Assembly: GCA_036555065.1 (NCBI GenBank)
Contig: DATBLZ010000043.1
Span: 1 to 14,850 of the forward strand
Length of the DNA stretch: 14,850 nt
Origin: DATBLZ01 sp036555065
Lineage (GTDB): Bacteria > Pseudomonadota > Gammaproteobacteria > Steroidobacterales > Rariloculaceae
Reading direction: 5' to 3'
Shown here in pieces: positions 1 to 7,180 of this stretch (within the stretch, counting starts at the first letter, position 1; each line of letters starts with the position of its first letter). The notes under the pieces are model-generated. The model saw only the letters and a list, made by a program, of their open reading frames with translations. It was not told the DNA's origin and made no database searches. Made by a program: the position numbers and the translations under genes.

Positions 1-218
1 TTGTGCGCATCGGGGCCCTTGATGTTCAAGTCGGCCATGTGGTGCGACTGGTCAAAAAGCACCGCGGTGCGGCGCCAGGCCATTTGCTCGTCGCGCCAGT
101 TCGTGAATTCCGGTACGACGCGCGGCACGACGGCGGGCGGAGCTTTCGATTCCCACAGCAGCTTGACCGGGCTGCCGGCTTGTTGGATCGCTTGTTCCAG
201 GTTCTTCGCCATGCTCAT
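1..218 (-). CDS. LigM/DesA-like aminomethyltransferase-family protein (vanillate O-demethylase type), N-terminus only
   Basis: Only about 70 N-terminal residues are inside the window; the gene continues past base 1. The visible protein begins MSMAKNLEQAIQQAG and contains EFTNWRDEQMAWRRTAVLFD followed by QSHHMADLNIKGPDA. These resemble the N-terminus of LigM, the tetrahydrofolate-dependent vanillate/3-O-methylgallate O-demethylase, which is itself related to glycine-cleavage T protein. By family knowledge such enzymes move a methyl group from a methoxyarene to tetrahydrofolate in the cytoplasm. Two ATGs are possible, at 218 and 212. A GGAG lies 3 bases before the first and 9 before the second, so 212 may be the true start. 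The gene diverges from the CE15 remnant. The family assignment is fairly secure; the substrate is not, because the catalytic part is missing. Confidence 0.7.
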   Translation of the reverse strand, partial: MSMAKNLEQAIQQAGSPVKLLWESKAPPAVVPRVVPEFTNWRDEQMAWRRTAVLFDQSHHMADLNIKGPDAH

Positions 219-303
219 CCACTCCAAAATGCAGCGCGCATCATCGCTCAACGCAGACGCGATGGCCATTGCGCGCCCGTGCTAGCCTATTTCGTATCGC
301 TCT

Positions 304-630
304 ATGCATAGCCGCGTGCACCTGGCCGCTCTGCTCTTATCGCTGCCGATCGCGGGCGCGAGGGTTGCGGCGCAGGAGAGCTGGACGGCAGAGCAGGACC
401 ACGCGGAAATGCTGCGGCAACTCGGGATCGTCGCGCTTCGCCCGGGGCCGAGTGGCCGCGCCGACGCGCCGAATCCCGCGAACTACGACGAGTCGATCGC
501 GAATCCGTTTCCCGAGTGGCCCGATCTCTTGACGATGAACGACGGCACGCCCGTCACAAGCGCCGACAAATGGTCGAGCGAACGCCGTCCGGAAATCGCC
601 GCGGCCTTCGAACGCGAGGTCGGGCTTTAA
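304..630 (+). pseudogene. Truncated CE15 glucuronoyl-esterase-like hydrolase (N-terminal remnant)
   Basis: The 108-residue frame has a signal peptide (residues 1 to about 23, with an AALLLSLPIAG core ending near VAAQ). It then carries the N-terminal signature of bacterial 4-O-methylglucuronoyl methylesterase (CE15)-like alpha/beta hydrolases: an ALRPGPSG segment, PNPANYDES, a DGTPVTSADKW segment and RRPEIAAAFEREV. Family members normally continue (…REVYGRVP or similar) into a catalytic domain and total roughly 400 residues. Here the frame ends GL-stop right after EREV, and its TAA (628-630) overlaps the stop of the convergent SDR gene. No Ser-Glu-His catalytic residues remain. There is no clear Shine-Dalgarno site before the ATG at 304. 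I read it as a gene cut by rearrangement. A functional small secreted protein is the less likely alternative. Confidence 0.65.
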
Positions 631-1382
631 GCGCTGGCCGAGACGCCGCCGTCGACGTTGAAAATCTCGCCGTTGACGAAGCTCGCGTCGTCGCTCAATA
701 GAAACGCGATGGCCTTCGAGTTGTCTTCCTCGGTGCCGTTTCGGCGCAGCGGAATCCGCGCGGCGCGCTTTGCGTACTCCTCGGGCGTATTGAGCCCCAT
801 GGCGCCCGGCGTCGGCACGGACGCCGGCGAAACGGCGTTGACGCGTATTTTCTTCGGGCCGAGCTCTGCGGCCATGACGCGTGTGAACGACACGACGGCG
901 CCTTTGACGGTGCTGTAGGCGGACGTGTTGGGATAGCCGCGCACGGCGACCGGCGACGCCATGTTGATCAAGCTCGCGCCGCGCTCGGGGTCGTAGTGCG
1001 TAAGCAGCGCTTGCGCCGACCAGAAGAGGGCCTTGATGCCGACGTCGAGCATTGCGCCGAGGCGCTCGGGCTCGACGGCCTCGACGGCGCAGTAATGGAG
1101 AATCATCGCGTTGTTGACGATCGCATCGATGCGCCCGCCCTTGCCCGCGAAGTCGCGCGCGACGTCGCGGAACGTCTCGCGCCGCGCGATATCGCCGTCG
1201 TAAGCAAACGCTTTGCCGCCGGCTTTCGTTACCTCCGCCGCCGTCTTGCGGCAGCTCGGGCCGTCGATATCGGCCACCGCAACCGTGGCGCCGAAACCGG
1301 CGAGATAGAGCGCGAGATGGCGGCCGAGGCCGCGGCCCGCGCCGGTGATCAAAAAGTACTTGTCGCTGAAATCGTGCTGCAT
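627..1382 (-). CDS. Classical SDR-family NAD(P)-dependent oxidoreductase
   Basis: The 251-residue protein has the usual length of a classical short-chain dehydrogenase/reductase. The nucleotide-binding TGAGRGLG is at residues 13-20, and an acidic residue (D38, in VADID) follows beta-2 and suggests NAD preference. NNAM at 90-93 is a variant of NNAG. Catalytic S143 lies in INMAS and Y156/K160 in YSTVK. FNVDGG near the C-terminus is typical. The substrate cannot be deduced; FabG-like ketoreductases and sugar or steroid alcohol dehydrogenases share this form. The ATG at 1382 is preceded by GAGG with a 5-base spacer, and the gene starts 13 bases after the SPOR gene stop, so it is probably co-transcribed with it. 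Its stop overlaps the stop of the convergent CE15 remnant. Confidence 0.9.
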   Translation of the reverse strand: MQHDFSDKYFLITGAGRGLGRHLALYLAGFGATVAVADIDGPSCRKTAAEVTKAGGKAFAYDGDIARRETFRDVARDFAGKGGRIDAIVNNAMILHYCAVEAVEPERLGAMLDVGIKALFWSAQALLTHYDPERGASLINMASPVAVRGYPNTSAYSTVKGAVVSFTRVMAAELGPKKIRVNAVSPASVPTPGAMGLNTPEEYAKRAARIPLRRNGTEEDNSKAIAFLLSDDASFVNGEIFNVDGGVSASA

Positions 1383-1395
1383 CGCCGCCTCGACG

Positions 1396-1944
1396 CTATT
1401 GGTCGGACACCTTCATGAGCATCCACTCGATCCGCGCGTCACGCAGCCTGCGGCGCGTCTGATTGAGCTCCTCGAGATCGGCGATCGGGCCGATCCGCAC
1501 GCGGTGGTAGACGTCGTCGTCGATCGTGACGCGCTGAATCCGCGATTCGATTCCGAGCAGCGCGAGGTTGGCCTTCATCCTGTCGGCGTCGCCGAGCGTC
1601 GTGAACGAGCCGACCTGAAGCACGTAACGGCCCGGTTCCTCGACGGCGCGCACGGGCGTGTCGGCGCGCGGCAGCGAGTCGACTTCGGGAATCACGACTT
1701 CGAGCTGCGGCAGCACGTCGTAGAAGTCGAAGCGGTCGTCGCGCGCGGGCGCGGGCTCATCCGCCGCCGCGCGTGGTGCCGCGGAGGCTCGCGCCGGTTG
1801 CGGGGACGCACTCGCCGGGGGCTCGGCCGCGCGGTCGGCTCGCAGGTACACGACCAAGGCGACGAGGAGGCCGAGCACGAGACCGAACAGCATCCACGCG
1901 AAGTTCGATGCCGGCTGCTGTTGCCCCCTGCGGCCCGTCGCCAT
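1396..1944 (-). CDS. SPOR-domain membrane protein (FtsN-like)
   Basis: The 182-residue protein has a short cytoplasmic N-terminus, one transmembrane helix (about residues 14-34, FAWMLFGLVLGLLVALVVYL), a Pro/Ala-rich periplasmic linker (38-70), a FDFYDVLPQLEVVIPE segment (72-87) and a C-terminal SPOR domain (about 105-180). The SPOR domain shows YVLQVGSF and the second-half RVRIGP. SPOR domains bind denuded septal glycan strands, so a role in cell division or peptidoglycan remodelling is expected. The FYDVLP-type segment is shared with the SPOR protein encoded after argS in Pseudomonas and relatives. Only 3 bases separate the argS stop from the ATG at 1944, which implies translational coupling. 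It is FtsN-like in architecture, but I do not assign ftsN itself. Confidence 0.88.
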   Translation of the reverse strand: MATGRRGQQQPASNFAWMLFGLVLGLLVALVVYLRADRAAEPPASASPQPARASAAPRAAADEPAPARDDRFDFYDVLPQLEVVIPEVDSLPRADTPVRAVEEPGRYVLQVGSFTTLGDADRMKANLALLGIESRIQRVTIDDDVYHRVRIGPIADLEELNQTRRRLRDARIEWMLMKVSDQ

Positions 1945-1947
1945 CAG

Positions 1948-3780
1948 CTACATGCTCGTCGGCGCCGACACGTCCAAGAGATCGAGGGCGTTCGCGATGA
2001 CCTGCTGCGTCGCGAGCGCGAGCGTGACGCGGGCGTTGCGCAATTGCGGCTCCTCGACGAGCACGCGATGCGCGTTGTAGCACTGATGAAACTCTGCGGC
2101 GAGCTCGCGCAGGTAGTGCACGACGTGCTGTGGAGCGCGATTCGCGGCCGCGAGCTCGATGATCTCCGGATATCGGCTCAGCGCGCGCATCAACGACTGC
2201 TCTTCATTCGTCGTAAGCAGACCGAGATCGGCGCTCGCAGGATCCGCCGACGGTATGCCTTGCTCGCGCATGCGTTCGAGCATACTCGCAACGCGCGCGT
2301 GCGCATACTGCACGTAGTAGACGGGATTGTCGCTCGATTGCGTTTTGGCGAGCTCGAGATCGAACTCGAGGTGCTGGTCGTTGGATCGCGATACGTAGAA
2401 GAAGCGCGCCGCGTCGTTACCGACCTCGTTTCTGAGCTCGCGCAACGTCACGTATTCGCCCGAGCGCGTCGACATCTGCACCTTCGTCTCGCCGCGATAG
2501 AGCACGACGAATTGGATGTGCTGAATCTCGAGACGGTCCGGCGACTCACCGAAGGCTTGTAGAACGGCGCGCAGTCGCGGCACGTAGCCGTGATGATCGG
2601 CGCCGAGCACGTTGAGCAGCAAATCGTAGCCGCGCCGGCACTTATCCAAATGGTATGCAATGTCGGACGCGAAGTAAGTGCGCTGGCCATTCTCGCGGAT
2701 GACGACGCGGTCCTTGTCGTCGCCGAACTGCGTGCTGCGAAACCACGTTGCGCCGTCCTTGACGTAGAGGATTCCGCGCTCGCGCAGCACGTTGAGCGCA
2801 GCGTCCACGCCGCCGCTGTCGATGAGGCTCTGCTCGGAGAACCAACGCTGCGGCACGACCGAGAACTCGCGCAGATCATCCTTGATGTCGCCGAGCACGC
2901 TGTCGAGTGCCGCCGCGAACACGACCTTGAACTTCGCCTCGCCGAGCGCGTCGTGAATCGCGGCGATAACCCCGTCGAGCCGCTCTTCGGCGACCCCGTC
3001 GGCGGCTTTGATGGCTTCGGGGCGCGCTGCGGCTAAAACGGCTTCGGCGTCAGCGGCGGCCGCGGCGGCCGCCGCGATCGTGGGCGAGGCGCTGCGCAGA
3101 CTCTTGCCGTGCGCCGCGTGCAGCTCGGCCGCGATCGCGCGCACGTAATCGCCTTGGTAGCACTTCTGCGGAAACGGCAGCTTGTTTCCTCCGAGCTCGG
3201 CGTACCTGAGCCACACGCTCACCGCCAAGATGTTCATTTGCCGGCCGGCATCGTTGATGTAGTACTCCTCGTCGACCGTGTGCCCCGCTCCGCGCATGAT
3301 GTTGGCGAGCGAAGCACCGTACGCCGCGTGCCGGCCGTGGCCGACGTGCAACGGGCCCGTGGGGTTTGCGGACATGTATTCAAGGAGGATGCGCGAGCCC
3401 GAGCCAGGTGTTTTCGCGCCGTAGTCCTTGCCGCGCGCATGGATTGCACGCAGCTCCTCGTGATAGGCGTCCGGCGCGAGCGCAAAGTTGATGAAGCCCG
3501 GACCCGCGACGTCGACGCGCGCGATGAGCTTCGAGGAGCTGAGCGCACCGACGAGCGCGACGGCGAGATCGCGCGGCTTTATTCCCAATATCGGCGCCGC
3601 GCGCATGGCGACGTTCGAGGAGAAATCCCCGTGGCGGATGTCACGCGCGCGTTGCAGCTCCGGGTCGACGGCTGCAAGACCTTGCCAGCCGTTCTGCGTC
3701 TCGAGCTTGCGCAGGGCGTCGCGGAGAAGCTGTTCGAGTTTGTCGCGCAACGTAAGGGCCGTCCGATCGAAGCGGCGCAT
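1948..3780 (-). CDS. argS: Arginyl-tRNA synthetase
   Basis: The 610-residue class I synthetase charges tRNA-Arg in the cytoplasm. Visible landmarks, numbered from the ATG at 3780, are the N-terminal additional domain with DFSSNVAMR (52-60), SANPTGPLHVGHGR holding the HIGH motif as HVGH (145-148), GADHHGYVPR (393-402), the KMSKS-loop equivalent VQMSTRSG (434-441) in which the first Lys is not conserved (common in bacterial ArgS), and the anticodon-binding domain start NPVYYVQYAHAR (485-496). An Ala-rich stretch (about 230-262) sits in the catalytic domain. The start is uncertain. A TAGAAT -10-like hexamer overlaps the ATG at 3780, and TTG at codon 11 (3750), reading on as RDKLEQLLRDAL, fits the usual ArgS N-terminus better. 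It lies 46 bases after priA and 3 bases before the SPOR gene. Confidence 0.97.
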   Translation of the reverse strand: MRRFDRTALTLRDKLEQLLRDALRKLETQNGWQGLAAVDPELQRARDIRHGDFSSNVAMRAAPILGIKPRDLAVALVGALSSSKLIARVDVAGPGFINFALAPDAYHEELRAIHARGKDYGAKTPGSGSRILLEYMSANPTGPLHVGHGRHAAYGASLANIMRGAGHTVDEEYYINDAGRQMNILAVSVWLRYAELGGNKLPFPQKCYQGDYVRAIAAELHAAHGKSLRSASPTIAAAAAAAADAEAVLAAARPEAIKAADGVAEERLDGVIAAIHDALGEAKFKVVFAAALDSVLGDIKDDLREFSVVPQRWFSEQSLIDSGGVDAALNVLRERGILYVKDGATWFRSTQFGDDKDRVVIRENGQRTYFASDIAYHLDKCRRGYDLLLNVLGADHHGYVPRLRAVLQAFGESPDRLEIQHIQFVVLYRGETKVQMSTRSGEYVTLRELRNEVGNDAARFFYVSRSNDQHLEFDLELAKTQSSDNPVYYVQYAHARVASMLERMREQGIPSADPASADLGLLTTNEEQSLMRALSRYPEIIELAAANRAPQHVVHYLRELAAEFHQCYNAHRVLVEEPQLRNARVTLALATQQVIANALDLLDVSAPTSM

Positions 3781-3784
3781 TCTA
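3779..3784 (-). promoter_or_regulatory. Candidate -10 box for argS
   Basis: The minus strand reads GGGTAGAATGCG here, with TAGAAT a 5/6 match to the sigma70 -10 consensus. No strong -35 is visible; CACTTT lies 16 bases upstream. Transcription would start about 7 bases further on, inside the annotated first codons, which supports a later argS start codon. Confidence 0.35.
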
Positions 3785-3825
3785 CCCGATGCCGCGACCG
3801 AAAGTGGCGCGGCGCAAGGGCTAGG

Positions 3826-6024
3826 TCAGATCTCGGCAGGATCGATGTCGATCGACCAGCGGACGCGCCGGGCCTCGCGCCAGCCGCGCAGCGCCTCGAG
3901 CGTCGCCGCCACGAGGGCATGCAACGCATTGCGCTCGCGGCTCTGGAACAAGACCTGTGCGCGGTACCGGCCGCGGCTGCGCTCCATCGCCGCCGGCGCC
4001 GGGCCGAGAATCTCGACGGCCGCGCGGCGGCTCGCAGCGTAGTGACGGAGCTTCTCGAGGAACTCGAATATGCGCGGACGCTGCGTCGCTTCCGCACGCC
4101 AAACTGCAAGGTGCGAGAACGGCGGCCAGCCCGCGCGGCGGCGTTCCTCGAGCGCGAGCGAAGCGTATGCCGTGTAGTCCTCGACGAGCAGCGAGCGCAG
4201 CAGCGGATGCTCGGGGAACGACGTTTGAATCACGACCTCGCCCGGCTGATCGCGGCGGCCGGCACGGCCTGCGACTTGGACGATTGTCTGCGCGAGCCGC
4301 TCGAGGCTCCGAAAGTCCGTGCCGAAAAGACCTTGATCGGCGTTCAAGACGCCGACGAGCGTAACGCGGGGGAAGTCATGCCCCTTCGTCAGCATCTGTG
4401 TGCCGACGAGTATTTGTGTGTCGCCGCGCGCGACGTTCTCGAGCACGGTCGCGAGCGCGCCGCGACGGGCGGTGACGTCGCGATCGAGGCGCTCGATGCG
4501 CCGGTCGGGGTAGAGCGAGCGCAGTGTGTCGGTGACGCGCTCGGTGCCTGCGCCGACGCCGATGCGCTCGGTGCCGCAGTTCGGGCACGCCCAGCGCAAC
4601 GGCCGCTCGCGTCCGCAGTGGTGGCAAAGCAAAGTTCCCGTCCGGGCATGGACCGTCATGCGTGCATCGCAGCGGTCGCATTCTTCGGCAGTCTGGCAAT
4701 TCGGGCAGAAGAGCGCCGGAGCGAAGCCTCTGCGATTGAGAAACAAGAGTACTTGGTTGCCGTGCTCGAGGTGCTCATCGATCGAGGCGAGCAGCGGCGT
4801 CGAGAGCCCCTGTCGCGTTGCGTGTTTTGTGAGATCGATGATCCGAAATGAAGGCGGACCCGCGGCCCCGATGCGCTGTGGCAGCGTCAGGAGCCGATAG
4901 CGGCCGCTCTGTGCGTTCTGCAGACTCTCGAGCGACGGTGTCGCCGAGGCCAAGACGACCCGGATACCGAGACGGCGCGCCCGCACGACCGCGAGATCGC
5001 GCGCCGAGTACCGAAAGCCGTCCTGCTGCTTGTAAGAGGTGTCGTGCTCCTCGTCGACGATGACGAGGCCGGCGCGCGGCAGCGGCGCAAACACGGCCGA
5101 GCGTGTGCCGACGACGAGCATCGCTTCGCCGGCCCGCGCCTTCTGCCAGGCTGCCGTGCGCTCACGCGGGGTCAGCGCCGAATGGAGCACGACGAGCGCA
5201 TCGCCGAAGCGCTCGCGGAGGCGGCCGACGAGCTGAGGCGTCAGGCCGATCTCGGGGACGAGCAGCAACGTTTGCCGGTCGCGGTCGAGCAGCTTCGCGA
5301 TGAGGCGCAGAAATACTTCAGTTTTGCCGCTGCCCGTGACGCCGTGGAGCAAGAACGCCGCGAACCCATCGCCAACGGCTTCGATGGCCGCGAGCGCCGC
5401 TGCTTGGTCGGGCGTGAGCTTAAGCTCCGTCGGTCGCGGCTGCGTGCTCGGCACGCGCGGTGATTCTGCAAGCTCGCAGGGCTCGACCCAGCCGCGCACG
5501 GCGAGCCGTCGCAGCAGTGCCGGCGGCGCGCCCCGGCGGGCAAGCTCGCGTGCGCCAAGCGCGCTCTCGCTCGCGAGCTCGCGGAGCACGGCGGCTTGGC
5601 GGACGCCGCGCGGCGCACGCGGCGCGTGCATTTGCGCGCGGCCCAAGGGCGTGAGCCGCCAACCTTGCTCTCGCGGTGCCGTTAGCGCCTCACCCGCGCG
5701 CAGCAACCCCGGCAGCGCGTGCCTGACGACCTCGCCGATCGGGTGATGATAGTAATCGGCCGCGAACCGCAGGAGGTCGAGGAGCTCCGTCGCGATGGCC
5801 GGAGCGGTATCGAGCGCGTCCTCGCAAGCGCGGAGCTTCGCGCGTGGGAGCGCGGTCGTCGCGGGATGCTCGAGCACGATACCGACGCGCTCACTGCGGC
5901 CGAACGGCACGCGGACGCGGCAGCCTGCGGCCGGCGGCTCGCCTGCGCCCGTCCAGAGGTAGTCGAAACCCTCATCGAGTGGGACGGCTACGGCGACGCG
6001 GATCAGTGTTGTTTCGGCGGTCAT
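3826..6024 (-). CDS. priA: Primosomal protein N' (replication restart helicase PriA)
   Basis: The 732-residue length is typical of PriA, the DNA helicase that recognises stalled forks and starts primosome assembly. The N-terminal 3'-binding domain is followed by a superfamily 2 helicase core. Walker A GVTGSGKTE is at about 228-236, DEEHD at 324-328, SATPS near 360 and motif VI QVAGRAGR near 583-590. Eight zinc-binding cysteines fall in four CxxC pairs: C440/C443, C449/C452, C467/C470 and C480/C483. TKGHDFP (547-553) is also family-typical. It is the first gene of the minus-strand run and diverges from the sigma-factor operon. The ATG at 6024 has only a weak Shine-Dalgarno match (CTGG), and no other ATG is nearby. 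Confidence 0.97.
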   Translation of the reverse strand: MTAETTLIRVAVAVPLDEGFDYLWTGAGEPPAAGCRVRVPFGRSERVGIVLEHPATTALPRAKLRACEDALDTAPAIATELLDLLRFAADYYHHPIGEVVRHALPGLLRAGEALTAPREQGWRLTPLGRAQMHAPRAPRGVRQAAVLRELASESALGARELARRGAPPALLRRLAVRGWVEPCELAESPRVPSTQPRPTELKLTPDQAAALAAIEAVGDGFAAFLLHGVTGSGKTEVFLRLIAKLLDRDRQTLLLVPEIGLTPQLVGRLRERFGDALVVLHSALTPRERTAAWQKARAGEAMLVVGTRSAVFAPLPRAGLVIVDEEHDTSYKQQDGFRYSARDLAVVRARRLGIRVVLASATPSLESLQNAQSGRYRLLTLPQRIGAAGPPSFRIIDLTKHATRQGLSTPLLASIDEHLEHGNQVLLFLNRRGFAPALFCPNCQTAEECDRCDARMTVHARTGTLLCHHCGRERPLRWACPNCGTERIGVGAGTERVTDTLRSLYPDRRIERLDRDVTARRGALATVLENVARGDTQILVGTQMLTKGHDFPRVTLVGVLNADQGLFGTDFRSLERLAQTIVQVAGRAGRRDQPGEVVIQTSFPEHPLLRSLLVEDYTAYASLALEERRRAGWPPFSHLAVWRAEATQRPRIFEFLEKLRHYAASRRAAVEILGPAPAAMERSRGRYRAQVLFQSRERNALHALVAATLEALRGWREARRVRWSIDIDPAEI

Positions 6025-6037
6025 CCAGAGCTTACGA

Positions 6038-6043
6038 ATTATG
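6038..6043 (-). promoter_or_regulatory. Candidate -10 box for priA
   Basis: The minus strand reads CATAAT, a 5/6 match to the -10 consensus, 13 bases upstream of the priA ATG. It would give a leader of only about 7 bases. I see no good -35 hexamer at the right distance, so this is a weak call. Confidence 0.25.
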
Positions 6044-6082
6044 TCGCGACCCGGCCTGGCGCTTGGCCCCGCGCGGTCATCC

Positions 6083-6096
6083 GACGTGTCAACGTC
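6083..6096. promoter_or_regulatory. Inverted repeat in the priA/sigma-factor divergent region
   Basis: GACGT-GTCA-ACGTC is a perfect 5+5 inverted repeat with a 4-base spacer in the 167-base region between the divergent priA and sigma-factor starts. It overlaps a GTCAAC that lies 16 bases upstream of CGTTAT (6110-6115), a layout that could be an ECF-type promoter for the downstream operon. Operator or promoter function is inference from position only. Confidence 0.25.
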
Positions 6097-6191
6097 AATG
6101 CTGCCGCCGCGTTATCTTCGGGCATGAGCAATGGTAATGTGTTGCGGCCGGCGCGTGCTCCCAGCATTCCGGCAATGGGGAGTCGGGGCCC

Positions 6192-6776
6192 ATGGACGTA
6201 GCGCTGCGGTTTTTGCCCACGACGCGCCTCGAGAGGGAGGAGACGCTGGACCAGGGACACGAGCTCGAGGCGTTCCTGCGCGAGGTCGAGAAACGCGCGT
6301 TCAGGATAGCGGCCATGATGATTCGCGATGCCGACGAGGCGCTCGACATCGTTCAGGACGCGATGATCCGGCTCACGGTGCGCTACCGGAGCCGGCCGCG
6401 CGAGGAGTGGCGGCCGTTGTTCTATCGGATCCTCAAGAACCGGATCCGGGATTGGCATCGGCGGCGCGCGGTGCGCAACCGCGTTTTGAGCTTTTTCGGC
6501 GGCCATGACGAGGATGAGACGGATCCCATGGCGGCGGTGCCAGGGCCGAGCGAGGATAACCCCCTCGAGCAGCTCGAGGCGGACGAGTCTCTGGCCGCGC
6601 TTGCGAAGGCGCTCGAGCAGTTGCCGGCGCGGCAGCGCGAAGCATTCATGCTGCGCACGTTCGAAGGTCTCGACGTCGCGGCGACGGCGCTCGCGATGGA
6701 GTGCTCCGAGGGGAGTGTGAAGACCCACCACTCGCGCGCAGTGAGCCGTCTGCGGGAGCTTTTGGGAGAGCAATAG
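6192..6776 (+). CDS. ECF-type RNA polymerase sigma factor
   Basis: The 194-residue protein has the two-domain form of group 4 (ECF) sigma70 factors. Sigma2 spans about residues 27-97, with RDADEALDIVQDAMIRL for region 2.1/2.2 and WRPLFYRILKNRIRDWHRRR for 2.3/2.4. An acidic linker (GGHDEDETDP, 103-112) follows. Sigma4 spans about 131-190, with LEQLPARQREAFMLRTFEGL and the helix-turn-helix VAATALAMECSEGSVKTHHSRA. A GGGGAG Shine-Dalgarno site lies 9 bases before the ATG. It should direct RNA polymerase to a small regulon, possibly including its own promoter. The next gene overlaps its stop by one base (TAGTG) and looks like its anti-sigma factor, so membrane sequestration is the likely control. 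Confidence 0.92.
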   Translation: MDVALRFLPTTRLEREETLDQGHELEAFLREVEKRAFRIAAMMIRDADEALDIVQDAMIRLTVRYRSRPREEWRPLFYRILKNRIRDWHRRRAVRNRVLSFFGGHDEDETDPMAAVPGPSEDNPLEQLEADESLAALAKALEQLPARQREAFMLRTFEGLDVAATALAMECSEGSVKTHHSRAVSRLRELLGEQ

Positions 6777-7180
6777 TGAGCGAATTACGAAAGACCGATG
6801 CAGATCTCGAGCAGCGCGCGAAGCAGCTGTTCGATGCGAGTGTCGCGAATCTCGACGGGCCCACTCGCGCGAAGCTCGCGCAGGCGCGGAACCGCGCGCT
6901 CGAGAACGCCCGCCGCCCGAGCATCGTTGCGACTTTGCTCATGCCGCCGCGTTGGGTCGCGGCTGTCGGCACGGTTGCGCTCGCGGCGATCGTCGTGCTC
7001 ACCGTCTGGCAGGGCGGCGGCACACCGGAGCGGCCGGTTGAAATGGCCGCGCTCAACGATTTGGAGCTCCTCCTTGCAGAAGATGAGTTCGAGATGCTCG
7101 AGGAACTCGAGTTCTACGCGTGGCTCGAGGAGCAAGGCGAGCTGCCGCAGCCTACGCCTGCGGGCGACGAAGTCGGATGA
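6776..7180 (+). CDS. DUF3619-like single-pass membrane protein, probable anti-sigma factor
   Basis: I start the gene at GTG 6776, which overlaps the sigma-factor stop in TAGTG and has GGGAG 7 bases upstream. The result is 134 residues. The cytoplasmic part (1-58) holds LDGPTRAKLAQARNRALE, the helix typical of DUF3619 proteins. One transmembrane helix follows (about 60-78, WVAAVGTVALAAIVVLTVW). The periplasmic tail is highly acidic (DLELLLAEDEFEMLEELEF, then YAWLEE). DUF3619 genes commonly follow ECF sigma factors in beta- and gammaproteobacteria, and the topology suits an anti-sigma factor. That role is inferred. There is no ZAS (HxxxCxxC) zinc motif, so it is not a classical zinc anti-sigma factor. 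Confidence 0.8.
   Translation: MSELRKTDADLEQRAKQLFDASVANLDGPTRAKLAQARNRALENARRPSIVATLLMPPRWVAAVGTVALAAIVVLTVWQGGGTPERPVEMAALNDLELLLAEDEFEMLEELEFYAWLEEQGELPQPTPAGDEVG

Noticed and set aside
3109..4851. A 580-codon open frame on the plus strand, antisense to argS and priA.
   Set aside because: It is opposite two clearly real core genes, is Arg/Ala-rich with no domain, and is expected from the low stop frequency of GC-rich DNA. The same holds for 1345-2562 (+), 10801-11691 (+), 12845-13831 (+) and 13231-14118 (-).
6057..6072. TGGCGCTTGGCCCCGC considered as a sigma54 promoter.
   Set aside because: The -24 GG is present but the -12 TTGC element is not (CCCGC instead).
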